A stretch of DNA of 46,512 nt from an uncultured Prevotellaceae bacterium. GTDB taxonomy: Bacteria > Bacteroidota > Bacteroidia > Bacteroidales > Bacteroidaceae. The stretch covers positions 1-46,512 of the forward strand of contig CACXVS010000024.1 of NCBI GenBank assembly GCA_902771155.1, written 5' to 3'. Made by a program: the position numbers and the translations under genes. A model generated the notes under the pieces. The model was not told the origin of the DNA, ran no database searches, and saw nothing but the letters and a program-made list of their open reading frames with translations. Positions 34,721 through 43,564 of this stretch are shown piece by piece (the first letter of the stretch is position 1; each line of letters begins with the position of its first letter).

Positions 34721-36274
34721 ATGAATAGGAAAGGATTAAGGATGGTTAAAGGCTGGGTAAAATGGTTTTTGCCTTTTTATCTTTTTACCTTTTTACCTTT
34801 CTCTGCGGGTGCTCAGAGGGTGCTGAGTCTCGACAGTTGTCGCCAGATGGCCCTGCGCAATAATAAGCAGTTGGGCGTTTCCAAGTTGAAACAGGAGGTG
34901 GCTGCCAATCTCCGTAAGTCGGCTCGCACTAAGTATCTGCCTCATGTCAATGCCATCGGTACCTATCAGTACACCAGCAAGCCAATATCCTTGCTGAGCG
35001 ACGCACAAAAGCAGAGTCTGCCACATATCGGTACTGCGGTGGTGGGTAACATGCAGCCTTCGATGGCTGGCATCGAGACCTCGATGACACAGTTGGGGGC
35101 AGCCTTCATGAAGTTGGGCGTGCCTCCTTCCGAGGTTCAGCAGATGTTAGGTGGATTGCAGACCAGTCTGCAGGGTGGCATGCAAGGCATGGAGGCCACA
35201 CTTAATGCCCTGGGCCAGCAGATTGTCGATGCCTTCGACACTGATACCCGTAACCTCTTCGCAGGTTCTGTCATGCTTACACAGCCCATCTTTATGGGTG
35301 GAAGCATTATTGCCATGAATAAGATGGCCGACCTAAGCGAAGACATGGCCGAAAATTCGTTGAATGCCCGTCGCCAGGCCACCATCTATAGAATCGATCA
35401 GGCTTATTGGCAGGTCGTGTCGCTCCATCATAAGAAGGAACTTGCAGAGAGTTTTCTTGACCTTGTGAAGAAGTTTGATACCGATGTTCACAAGATGATC
35501 GACGAAGGTGTTGCCACCAGGAGCGATGGTCTGAGTGTCGATGTCAAGGTCAACGAGGCCGAGATGATGCTTACTAAGGTCAACGATGGTCTGGTGCTCT
35601 CGCGCATGCTGTTAAATCAGCTCTGCGGTCTTCCCCTCGACGAAGTGGTAACCCTTGCCGACGAGATGGCTGAGAACATTGCCGTGGTGGAATTTGCCCC
35701 GCAGTTGAATGTCGAGTTGGCCGTCGAAAACCGTCCTGAACTCAGGATGCTGCAGAACTCCATCGATATCTCCAAACAGGCCACCAATATCCTTCGTGCA
35801 GGTAATCTGCCACAGGTGGCTTTGACGGGAGGCTATTCCGTCAGCAACCCGAACACGTTCAATGGCTTTGAGAGAAAGTTTGGTGGCTTCTGGAACGTAG
35901 GTGTGCTGGTGCGTGTACCCATTTGGAACTGGGGCGACGTGATGTATAAAGTACGTGCCTCAAAGGGTGCTACCAGTATTGCAAACCTCGAACTGGCTGA
36001 GGCTCGTGAACTCGTAGAGCTGCAGGTCAACCAATCTGCTTTCAGGGTAGATGAGGCTAACAAGACACTCACGATGGCACAGTCTAATATCCAGCGTGCC
36101 GAAGAAAATCTCCGCATTGCCAATCTCGGCTTCAGCGAGGGTGTCATCACCCCCTCAGCAGTCATGGAGGCGCAGACGGCATGGCTGCAGGCCCAGTCGC
36201 AGAAAATCGACGCAGAGATCGATGTAAAACTCAGTCAGGTTGATCTGCAGAAAGCCCTTGGAACATTGGAATAA
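34721..36274 (+). CDS. TolC-family outer-membrane efflux protein
   Basis: 517 residues. A signal peptide (about 1-31) starts after a basic stretch. The OEP architecture is clear: LDSCRQMALRNNKQLGVSKLKQEV, then the second copy ENRPELRMLQNSIDISKQATN and WNVGVLVRVPIWNWGDVMYK. It forms the outer-membrane channel and periplasmic tunnel of tripartite pumps. Residues about 101-172 are an extra Gly/Met/Gln-rich segment (GLQTSLQGGMQGMEATLNAL) not seen in ordinary TolC. hlyD-like and permease genes follow. Confidence 0.92.
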   Translation: MNRKGLRMVKGWVKWFLPFYLFTFLPFSAGAQRVLSLDSCRQMALRNNKQLGVSKLKQEVAANLRKSARTKYLPHVNAIGTYQYTSKPISLLSDAQKQSLPHIGTAVVGNMQPSMAGIETSMTQLGAAFMKLGVPPSEVQQMLGGLQTSLQGGMQGMEATLNALGQQIVDAFDTDTRNLFAGSVMLTQPIFMGGSIIAMNKMADLSEDMAENSLNARRQATIYRIDQAYWQVVSLHHKKELAESFLDLVKKFDTDVHKMIDEGVATRSDGLSVDVKVNEAEMMLTKVNDGLVLSRMLLNQLCGLPLDEVVTLADEMAENIAVVEFAPQLNVELAVENRPELRMLQNSIDISKQATNILRAGNLPQVALTGGYSVSNPNTFNGFERKFGGFWNVGVLVRVPIWNWGDVMYKVRASKGATSIANLELAEARELVELQVNQSAFRVDEANKTLTMAQSNIQRAEENLRIANLGFSEGVITPSAVMEAQTAWLQAQSQKIDAEIDVKLSQVDLQKALGTLE

Positions 36275-36278
36275 TTTA

Positions 36279-36306
36279 TAGTCAAATAGTAGTCAAATAG
36301 TCAAAT
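36279..36306 (+). repeat. 11-bp tandem direct repeat before hlyD
   Basis: TAGTCAAATAG occurs at 36279-36289 and 36290-36300, followed by TCAAAT at 36301-36306. It fills most of the 38-nt gap between the tolC and hlyD genes. Slippage or a small regulator site are both possible. Confidence 0.7.
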
Positions 36307-36312
36307 TTATCT

Positions 36313-37299
36313 ATGTCAGCAAAGAGTCAACATAACAATATCCTGCTTGCTATAGCAGGTTTTGTGGGGGTAGTGATTATCGTAGCTATCATTGGTTTCC
36401 TGGTGCTCGATCGTGATCCTGATATCATCCAAGGTCAGGTCGAAGTGTCCGAGTATCGTGTGTCCAGCAAGGTGCCAGGGCGCATTCTTGAACTCCGGGT
36501 GAAGGAGGGCGACTATGTCAAGGTGGGTGATACCCTCGCTATCCTCGACGCTCCCGAGGTGCGTGCCAAGATGGAACAGGCACAGAGTGCCCAGAGTGCT
36601 GCAGCTGCCCTCGAACTGAAGGCCCAGAATGGTGCCCGTAAGGAGCAGATCCAGGGTGCTTTCTCCGTTCTCCAGCAAGCCAAGGCTGGTTTTGAGATTG
36701 CAGAAAAGTCTTACAACCGTGTACAACGCCTTTACGACGAGGGTGTGATGAGTGCCCAGAAGCGCGATGAGGCCTATGCTAACTATAAGGCGATGGAAGC
36801 TCAGGTAAAGGCAGCCCAGAGTCAATACGACATGGCTGTCAATGGTGCCCGTATGGAGGATAAGCTAGCAGCAGCAGCTCAGGTAGGGCGTGCCAAGGGT
36901 GCCGTCAATGAGGTGAACAGTTATATCCACGAGACCGTTCAGGTGGCTCAGATGGAAGGTGAGGTCAGCGATGTCTATCCCAAGGTAGGCGAACTTGTTG
37001 GCACGGGATCTCCCATCATGTCTATCTCCGTGATGCAGGATATGTGGGGCACATTCAATGTCCGTGAAGATCAACTTAACGGTATGCAGGTGGGTACTGA
37101 GTTCACTGTTTTCGTTCCCGCTTTCAATAAGGATATCAAGATGAAGGTGTATTACCTCAAGGACCAGGGCTCGTATGCCGTGTGGAAAGCCACAAAGGCC
37201 AATGGCCAGTACGATTTGAAGACCTTCGAGGTCAAGGCACGTCCCGTCGAAAAGTTTGAAGGCCTTCGTCCTGGTATGTCACTGATTATTAAGAAATAG
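36313..37299 (+). CDS. HlyD-family periplasmic adaptor
   Basis: 328 residues. One N-terminal membrane helix (about 10-32) is followed by the biotinyl-lipoyl-like half motif VPGRILELRVKEGDYVKVGD, a coiled-coil hairpin (about 80-190, with YNRVQRLYDEGVMSAQKRDE), the second half motif GEVSDVYPKVGELVGTGSPI and a beta-barrel end. It bridges inner-membrane permeases and TolC. The next gene starts on the base after its stop. Confidence 0.93.
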   Translation: MSAKSQHNNILLAIAGFVGVVIIVAIIGFLVLDRDPDIIQGQVEVSEYRVSSKVPGRILELRVKEGDYVKVGDTLAILDAPEVRAKMEQAQSAQSAAAALELKAQNGARKEQIQGAFSVLQQAKAGFEIAEKSYNRVQRLYDEGVMSAQKRDEAYANYKAMEAQVKAAQSQYDMAVNGARMEDKLAAAAQVGRAKGAVNEVNSYIHETVQVAQMEGEVSDVYPKVGELVGTGSPIMSISVMQDMWGTFNVREDQLNGMQVGTEFTVFVPAFNKDIKMKVYYLKDQGSYAVWKATKANGQYDLKTFEVKARPVEKFEGLRPGMSLIIKK

Positions 37300-38469
37300 G
37301 TGAATACACTTCGACTGATATGGCAGGTTGCAAAGCGTGAATGCAAGATTCTCTTTGTGAATCGCATTTACTTCTTTAGCATGGTGGCTTTCCCCTTGCT
37401 GGCGATGGTGTTCTTCACCTCGCTCATGGACGAGGGCCTGCCAGAAGATATGCCAGTGGGTATTGTCGATCTCGACAATACATCCACCTCGCGCGGTCTC
37501 ATTCGTCGTCTCGATGCCTTCCAGAGTTCGAAGGTGGTGGCTCGTTATCCCAGTGTGGCCGATGCTCGTCGAGCCATTCAGGAGAATCAGATCTACGCTT
37601 TTCTCTATATCCCCAAGGGCACTACCGATGCTCTGCTGTCGTCGCGCCGGCCTAAGATATCCTATTATTATAACATGGCGTCGGTTATGTCAGGTTCGTT
37701 GCTTATGCGCGACCTGAAGACCATCTCCAACCTCGGTTCCGCAGCTGTTGGTCAGGCCACGATGCGTGCCAAGGGTTATACCCCCGAGCAGATTGCCACC
37801 TTTCTGCAGCCCATTCGTGTCGATCTCCATCAGGTGGCTAATCCCTGGACGAATTATAACTCTTATCTCTCCACGGTTCTCGTGCCTGGTGTCATGATGC
37901 TGTTTATGTTTCTCATCTCTGCCTATTCGTTGGGCATGGAGTTGAAGTTCGGACGTGGCAAGGAGTGGGTAAAACTCGCCGACAATCGCATCGTCGTTGC
38001 CATTCTCGGTAAGTTCCTGCCCCAGTCGCTTATCTTCTTGGCACTCATACTCTTTTATCAGTTCTATATCTACGGTATCCTCCACTTCCCCCATCAGGGT
38101 GATTTCTGGGACATCCTGCTATTGTCGCTGCTCGAGGTGTTTGGCTCTATCGGTTTCGGCGTCTTCGCCTTCGGCTTATTCCCCTCGCTTCGCATGTCGA
38201 TGAGTGTCTGTTCGCTGTGGGCCGTGCTCAGTTTCTCCCTGGCAGGTTCTGCCTTCCCGGTGATGGGCATGGATACGCCCATTCAGGCGATTACGTGGCT
38301 CTTCCCGCTGCGCCATTATTATATGCTCTACCAGATTACGGTGTTCAATGGCTTCCCGCTTATCAATGCGTGGTTCCATCTGGTGGCCCTTTTAGGCTTT
38401 GTGCTATTGCCGTGGTTCGTGGTTATGAAAATCAAAAACGCCATGCTTCATTATGTCTATATTCCATAA
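37300..38469 (+). CDS. ABC-2 type permease, first copy
   Basis: 389 residues, GTG start directly after the hlyD stop. One membrane helix near the N-terminus (YFFSMVAFPLLAMVFFTSLM), then a large periplasmic domain (about 45-185) and five helices at the end (VLVPGVMMLFMFLISAYSLG and others). This is the DrrB/YhhJ-like ABC2_membrane type. Such permeases need an ATPase subunit, and none is present in this run. It overlaps the next permease gene by 17 bp. Confidence 0.9.
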   Translation: MNTLRLIWQVAKRECKILFVNRIYFFSMVAFPLLAMVFFTSLMDEGLPEDMPVGIVDLDNTSTSRGLIRRLDAFQSSKVVARYPSVADARRAIQENQIYAFLYIPKGTTDALLSSRRPKISYYYNMASVMSGSLLMRDLKTISNLGSAAVGQATMRAKGYTPEQIATFLQPIRVDLHQVANPWTNYNSYLSTVLVPGVMMLFMFLISAYSLGMELKFGRGKEWVKLADNRIVVAILGKFLPQSLIFLALILFYQFYIYGILHFPHQGDFWDILLLSLLEVFGSIGFGVFAFGLFPSLRMSMSVCSLWAVLSFSLAGSAFPVMGMDTPIQAITWLFPLRHYYMLYQITVFNGFPLINAWFHLVALLGFVLLPWFVVMKIKNAMLHYVYIP

Positions 38470-39718
38470 GATTATACATTGGTTCGACGATGCCTGCTAT
38501 ATCTGGCGTCAGGAGATCAAGCAGGTCTTCCGCGATGAGGGCGTGCTTATCTTCTGTATCATCGTGCCGCTGGCTTATCCCCTGCTGTATTCATGGATAT
38601 ATAACAACGAGGTGGTTCACGAGGTGCCCGTGGTGGTAGTCGATCAGTCCCACACCCAACTCTCGCGCCAGTTTGTGCGCATGGCCGATGCCTCGCCCGA
38701 TGTGAAGATAGTCTCCTATGCAGAGGATCTTGATGATGCCCAGTCGCTCGTCAGCCGTCAGATTGTCAAGGGTGTCTATCTCATACCCTCCGATTTCGCC
38801 ACGAAGATCAACCGTATGGAGCAGGCCACAATCAGCGTCTATTGCGACATGTCGCTCATGCTTACCTACAAGGCCATCTATATGACATCGGTGCAGGTCA
38901 CTCAGGCTATGGGTGCCGAGATTCAGAAGAAGGTGTCGGGCAATTATACCGACCGTGAGGATGCCATCACCACGCGTCCGCTCGATTTTGAAGATGTGCC
39001 TCTCTTCAATCCCGGAGCCGGTTATGGCAACTTTATCATTCCCGGTGTGCTTATGCTCATTCTTCAACAGACGCTGGTGCTGGGCATCGGTCTGGCGGCA
39101 GGTACGGCCCGCGAGCGCAACCGTTATAGTGACCTGGTACCCATCAACCGCTGCTATTCGGGTATCTATCGCATCATCTGTGGCAAGGCCCTCTGTTATC
39201 TCATGGTCTATGCCGTCATGTCTGTCTGGCTCACAATGGTGGTGCCCCGTCTCTTCTCGTTTATAGCCCTTGTCCATTGGCAGGATCTATTGGCCCTCAT
39301 GGTGCCATATCTGTTGGCTTGTACCTTCTTTGGCATGACCGTATCCTGTCTGGTGCATTACCGCGAGAATGTCATGCTGCTCATGGTGTTTATCTCGCTA
39401 CCCCTGCTGTTCCTCAGTGGTGTGTCGTGGCCTCAGTCCAGCATCCCCGGAGCCTGGCAGGGCATCTCCTGGCTTTTTCCCAGCACTTTCGGCGTGCGGG
39501 CCTTTATGCGTATGAATACGATGGGAGGCGTGTTGAGTGATGTGGTAGGTGAAATACGTTGTCTATGGATTCTTGCTGCAGCCTACTTCGGTTTCGCCTG
39601 CGTTGTCTATGGTGTTGAGAAGCGACGCACCTATCGTCATGCCCACGAGCGCCTTGAAGTGCTTCGTAAGAAGCGCGAGATTCGCCTACAACTCAAGCAG
39701 AAAGGTGAGCGCCCATGA
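38453..39718 (+). CDS. ABC-2 type permease, second copy
   Basis: 421 residues, same architecture as the previous gene: an N-terminal helix (GVLIFCIIVPLAYPLLYSWI), a periplasmic domain with VVVVDQSHTQLSRQFVRMAD, and a C-terminal group of helices including FIIPGVLMLILQQTLVLGIG and PLLFLSGVSWPQSSIPG. The two genes look like an old duplication and probably form a heterodimer. The basic tail is KKREIRLQLKQKGERP. It overlaps the acyltransferase gene by 4 nt. Confidence 0.9.
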   Translation: MSIFHKIIHWFDDACYIWRQEIKQVFRDEGVLIFCIIVPLAYPLLYSWIYNNEVVHEVPVVVVDQSHTQLSRQFVRMADASPDVKIVSYAEDLDDAQSLVSRQIVKGVYLIPSDFATKINRMEQATISVYCDMSLMLTYKAIYMTSVQVTQAMGAEIQKKVSGNYTDREDAITTRPLDFEDVPLFNPGAGYGNFIIPGVLMLILQQTLVLGIGLAAGTARERNRYSDLVPINRCYSGIYRIICGKALCYLMVYAVMSVWLTMVVPRLFSFIALVHWQDLLALMVPYLLACTFFGMTVSCLVHYRENVMLLMVFISLPLLFLSGVSWPQSSIPGAWQGISWLFPSTFGVRAFMRMNTMGGVLSDVVGEIRCLWILAAAYFGFACVVYGVEKRRTYRHAHERLEVLRKKREIRLQLKQKGERP

Positions 39719-40794
39719 CCAACGACGAACTCCAGTCCCAAACCATCAGTTACCTGCGATTCCCGCTCACGTTGGGCATTATCTTCATTCATTTTGACCT
39801 CATTGAGCATGCCTTTATCTATCAGGGTGTGCATTATGGGCTTAACCCTCCTGCCTGGTTTGTGCTTCTTGTCAATTTCTTCAGCGAGGTGTTTCCCCAG
39901 ATAGGCGTTCCGCTCTTCTTCATCATCTCCGGCTACCTCTTTTTCTTCCGAGGTCAGTTCGATGGCAGCATCTATAAGCAGAAGCTCCTCAAACGTGCCC
40001 GTACGCTCCTTATTCCCTATCTCTTGTGGAACCTCTTAGCTGCCATGCTCCACGATGCATATATCCTTTTCTCTGGAGCCGCCCAGACGCTTATTATTAC
40101 CTCGCCTCTCCGCCTATTCCACGATGCCAACGGCACGGGCTTTCCTTACCCCATCAACCTTCCCATGTGGTATGTACGCGACCTCATGGTTATGGTTGTA
40201 CTCTCACCTGTCTTCTTCTGGCTATTAATTCGTATGGGCAAGTGGCTGGTGATGTTGTTGGGCGTCTTTTTTTATCTTTATCAACCCCTATTTGCACCCG
40301 ATGGCAATTGGTGTGTTCTTTTAAGCCATGCATCCTTCTTCTTCTGTTGGGGGGCCTATTATGGTATTCGGAAAGAGAACTTTGTTGATCGTTTCAGAGG
40401 CTATCCATACTTACCTTTACTATACTTACCTATTGCAGTAGCTGATGCATTAACAAGAGGCACCAGTTATAATCTCATGATTCATCAGACGGGTGTTTTT
40501 TTAGGAACCATTTCGGCCTTTATTATTGTCGCTTATCTTTTGGAACGGGGTAGAGTGCATGTTAATCCCACACTGGCAGGTAGTAGTTTTTTTGTCTATG
40601 CCCTCCACACGTCCGTCCTTTTCGAGGTCTCGAAGATTGTCTTCATTGTGTTCTGTCTGGGCGACAATGTCTGGTCGATGCTCATCCTCTATTTCGCCAC
40701 GCCTCTCTTTACCGCTGCTCTATGTGTGGCTCTCTATCTCTTTCTTAAGCGTTTCTTTCCCGCTTTCTGCAACATCCTCACTGGTGGCCGTTAG
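39715..40794 (+). CDS. Acyltransferase 3 family membrane protein
   Basis: 359 residues with about ten membrane helices. The start QTISYLRFPLTLGIIFIHFD, then FSEVFPQIGVPLFFIISGYL, RTLLIPYLLWNLLAAM and LPMWYVRDLMVMVVLSPVFF, match the acyltransferase 3 family (OafA/WecH-like), which O-acylates surface sugars. The first His (HFD) lies where the family's catalytic His is expected. It overlaps the preceding permease by 4 nt, so it belongs to the efflux operon, which suggests the pump and the enzyme act on one envelope product. The 3' part is somewhat richer in AT than the neighbours. Confidence 0.87.
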   Translation: MTNDELQSQTISYLRFPLTLGIIFIHFDLIEHAFIYQGVHYGLNPPAWFVLLVNFFSEVFPQIGVPLFFIISGYLFFFRGQFDGSIYKQKLLKRARTLLIPYLLWNLLAAMLHDAYILFSGAAQTLIITSPLRLFHDANGTGFPYPINLPMWYVRDLMVMVVLSPVFFWLLIRMGKWLVMLLGVFFYLYQPLFAPDGNWCVLLSHASFFFCWGAYYGIRKENFVDRFRGYPYLPLLYLPIAVADALTRGTSYNLMIHQTGVFLGTISAFIIVAYLLERGRVHVNPTLAGSSFFVYALHTSVLFEVSKIVFIVFCLGDNVWSMLILYFATPLFTAALCVALYLFLKRFFPAFCNILTGGR

Positions 40795-40817
40795 CCGCCC
40801 TCAGTTTCATACTTACT

Positions 40818-42281
40818 TTACTTCTCCCGGCCTTTGATCCTTGAGCGCATGCTGCGGACGGAGGTGCGCTTTACATTGAGGGCGGCAGCGATGGCTTCGT
40901 CGTCGAAGTGGAGGTCGTCTTGCATGATGAGGAAGATATACTGGGCGGTGGAGAGTCCATTATACTTGCGTTCCCACTCCTGCCAACGTTTGGGACGCAG
41001 TTGGGCGAAGTAGTCCACCAGGCACTGCTGCTCCTTGGCTGTTGCCTCGGCGATGCATTGGTGCTGCTGCAACTGGCTGAACATCTGTGTGCCTACCAGC
41101 AGCGTGCCTGATATGCGCTCCATGCGGTTTTCCAGTTCCTCTTTCAGCCGTGCCATTTCCTGACTGTTCTCGGCTCCGCTCTTCTCCTGCAACTCTATAT
41201 TCGTTCGTAATTCAGAGATGCGTCTTGCATCCTCATCCAGCCGGAAACTCAGCCGGCGCACCTTCCTATGGTGCCACCACATGCCGGTTCCGATGGCGAG
41301 AACAGTTACCACAATCAGGGCGATAATCAGTCTCTGCATCCAAGTCATACGACCGTAAAAGTCCTTGCTATGCTGTATCTCGTCAAACTTTTGTTGCCAG
41401 TCAACCATCTGCATAGCCTGAATGGTGTATTTCATATCGTCATACTCACCTATCATCATCCTTGTTTCTGAAGCCTGCTCTTGATTGCCCGTCAATTCAT
41501 ATAGTTCGGACAGAAGTACCAGACATTTTCTGCGAGTTCTCTGGTCACTATCTTCAAGACCCATCTTTGCCAGTTGGATAGCCTTCTCATATTCTCCTTG
41601 GGCCTTTCTTATGTAAGCCGGTATCAGATACCATGTGGTGTGGGTGGCGTGGGTGCCGTCCAATTGTTTCCATTCTTGCAAGTATTCTTCTGCCTTGATG
41701 GCTTCACCATCCATGTCAGCATGAGCGGTTGCACACATGAGCAGGCTTTTTACCATCATCGTACTGTCATGGAGTTCGATGCTACTGTCTAGCAATTTAT
41801 GTGAATATTTCAGAATAGATGGTTGATTCCTGAAATAGTAGTTGACATGAGCCAATAGTTGATAGACTTGGCTTTTCAATTCTTCGTCATCATTTTTCTC
41901 CGAGATGTACTCTGCCACCTTGAAATCCTTGACGGCATCAATAATATTACCAAATCGGTACATTCTTACAATTCCACGGTATAAATAGGCTCGACTGCGG
42001 AGCCAGTCGTCGCCATAACGATTGTAGTAGTCAATACTGGCGGATATGAGTGAGTCATTTTCCAGTTTTCTATGCATCTTATAGGCCACTATCGTTTTCA
42101 GCAGACCGTATTCAGCCTTGCCACTCTCCGTCAGGGCGTTTGTGTTTACCTTAGCCAAAATGACTCTTGCCTCCTCAGGTTTATTAATCTTTTTCCAGAC
42201 CTGTACAAACTGAGGAGGGTGTTGTTCAGCGCAACCTATTATGATGGCCATGACTGCCAGTATGATGAATAGTTTCTTCAT
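40818..42281 (-). CDS. TPR lipoprotein with transmembrane helix and putative DNA-binding end
   Basis: 487 residues. A lipoprotein-like signal (IIIGC, Cys17) is followed by TPR-like helical repeats (about 30-300), one membrane helix (about 315-335, LIIALIVVTVLAIGTGMWWH), a coiled coil (about 340-390) and a C-terminal segment with DDEAIAAALNVKRTSVRSMR, which looks like a helix-turn-helix. This layout is common in Bacteroidetes next to propeller lipoproteins, and these proteins are thought to sense periplasmic signals and act on transcription. The HTH reading is inference, as is the lipidation, since a lipid anchor plus a downstream helix is odd. It is divergent from the propeller/TlpA genes. 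Confidence 0.75.
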   Translation of the reverse strand: MKKLFIILAVMAIIIGCAEQHPPQFVQVWKKINKPEEARVILAKVNTNALTESGKAEYGLLKTIVAYKMHRKLENDSLISASIDYYNRYGDDWLRSRAYLYRGIVRMYRFGNIIDAVKDFKVAEYISEKNDDEELKSQVYQLLAHVNYYFRNQPSILKYSHKLLDSSIELHDSTMMVKSLLMCATAHADMDGEAIKAEEYLQEWKQLDGTHATHTTWYLIPAYIRKAQGEYEKAIQLAKMGLEDSDQRTRRKCLVLLSELYELTGNQEQASETRMMIGEYDDMKYTIQAMQMVDWQQKFDEIQHSKDFYGRMTWMQRLIIALIVVTVLAIGTGMWWHHRKVRRLSFRLDEDARRISELRTNIELQEKSGAENSQEMARLKEELENRMERISGTLLVGTQMFSQLQQHQCIAEATAKEQQCLVDYFAQLRPKRWQEWERKYNGLSTAQYIFLIMQDDLHFDDEAIAAALNVKRTSVRSMRSRIKGREK

Positions 42282-42300
42282 ATCGATTGCAATTTGCCTG

Positions 42301-42308
42301 CAAAATTA
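42301..42308 (-). promoter_or_regulatory. Possible promoter -7 box for the TPR gene
   Basis: The minus strand reads TAATTTTG, about 20 nt before the ATG at 42281. The nearest TTG upstream is 26 bp away, too far for a good match. Confidence 0.45.
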
Positions 42309-42392
42309 CGGCTATTTCATCATACTAATATTATCAAGTATTTATCTTAAAAATACATGCAACACCCCCGATGGCGAATTCCTGTTCAAATC

Positions 42393-42424
42393 CTTGCTCG
42401 GTTCATAGATTCATCCTAACTTTG
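42393..42424 (+). promoter_or_regulatory. Promoter for the propeller/TlpA cluster
   Basis: CTTG (42393-42396), a 20-bp spacer and TAACTTTG (42417-42424). It places the transcript start near 42430 and excludes the open-frame ATG at 42371 as the start of the propeller gene. Confidence 0.7.
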
Positions 42425-42466
42425 CCATCGGATAAAATCAAACAAATCATTAAAACTATAATGTTT

Positions 42467-43561
42467 ATGAAGAAGAAAAGTATCTTATTTTTATGTCTGA
42501 TCGGCCTGGCATCATTCATGTCGTGTTCAGACAAAAGTGGTGCAGAATTTGAAGTGTCTCTTGAGGGACAACTTGTAAAAACTGACGCGAATAAGGGCAA
42601 ATGGCCCAAATGGATGTTGGGAAACAATATCTATGCCCTGGATCAAGATTGGAGTATTTATTCAGGTAAACTGACAAGTACAGAATGGCAGAAAGCAGAA
42701 AAAATATTAGTTAAGGGCCATGGGCAAAACGACTTCGGCGTTATGGTGCTATCACAAGACAATGATGGAGTATTATATGTCTTGGATCATCCTTTTGAAG
42801 GTGAGATGGAAAAAATGACGTTGGCTTCACTGACGAAAATTAAGCATACAGACAATATCTCTTCTATCAATGATCCGAAAAATAGAGAGAAATATGACCT
42901 TTCGAAAATGCCTTTCTTGTTGTGTGGTGACAGATTTGTAGTCTTATCCGACTCGACCATTCTCACAGTAGGAACACCTGAAGACGACATATGCCACGTC
43001 TTCTCGATCGTAAACTATAAAAACCAGACATTCACTCCTTTGGACTATTGGCCCAACGATAGTCTTCCTGAGGTCGTGGACGAAGAGAAATTGATGGTAT
43101 ATGCCCATGACTGTGGTATTATAGGTAATGATAAGGGCAGATTCTTATACTGGGCTGAGCATGGAGGAAAGCTTGCTTTCATATTTACTATTGATGGTTC
43201 AAAAACGAATATCCTGAGCCATCTATATGCTGACCGCCTCCCAATTCCCGGAATAGATAAAACGCCATTACCCGAGCGAGTACATTGCTGCGCAGACAAT
43301 GACAGGATATATTTGCTTTATAGGAATTCCAACAGCAAGGGCGAAATATTGGAGACATTTGACCGTAAAGACCCCTTGCCGTGGGGTAATACCGTCGAGG
43401 TGTATGACTGGGATGGCGTCAAACAACATATCATTCATCTTGATAAGTTTGGACAAGAGATTATGTTATCCAAGGATGGTAAGACCCTTTACCTTTATTC
43501 TGGTTTTATCGATGATGAAACTGAGCCTTATATTTACTCATACGATTTAAGTCATCTATAA
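42467..43561 (+). CDS. BF3164-like six-bladed propeller lipoprotein
   Basis: 364 residues from the chosen ATG (42461 is equally possible). A lipoprotein signal is present (KKKSILFLCLIGLASFMSC). The rest reads as propeller blades: VSLEGQLVKTD, ALDQDWSIYSG, RFVVLSDSTILTVG, GRFLYWAEHGGKLAFIF, DRIYLLYRN and GKTLYLYSGF. The family is the TolB-like six-blade group of Bacteroidetes, often paired with TPR regulator-like proteins and NVEALA peptides; no NVEALA peptide was found here. Substrate unknown. A TlpA-like gene follows 3 nt later. Base composition is more AT-rich than in the operons to the left. Confidence 0.8.
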   Translation: MKKKSILFLCLIGLASFMSCSDKSGAEFEVSLEGQLVKTDANKGKWPKWMLGNNIYALDQDWSIYSGKLTSTEWQKAEKILVKGHGQNDFGVMVLSQDNDGVLYVLDHPFEGEMEKMTLASLTKIKHTDNISSINDPKNREKYDLSKMPFLLCGDRFVVLSDSTILTVGTPEDDICHVFSIVNYKNQTFTPLDYWPNDSLPEVVDEEKLMVYAHDCGIIGNDKGRFLYWAEHGGKLAFIFTIDGSKTNILSHLYADRLPIPGIDKTPLPERVHCCADNDRIYLLYRNSNSKGEILETFDRKDPLPWGNTVEVYDWDGVKQHIIHLDKFGQEIMLSKDGKTLYLYSGFIDDETEPYIYSYDLSHL

Positions 43562-43564
43562 ATT

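Noticed and set aside
42371..42466. Earlier ATG start for the propeller lipoprotein
   Set aside because: The promoter at 42393-42424 lies downstream of it, and the later ATG directly precedes a lipoprotein signal.
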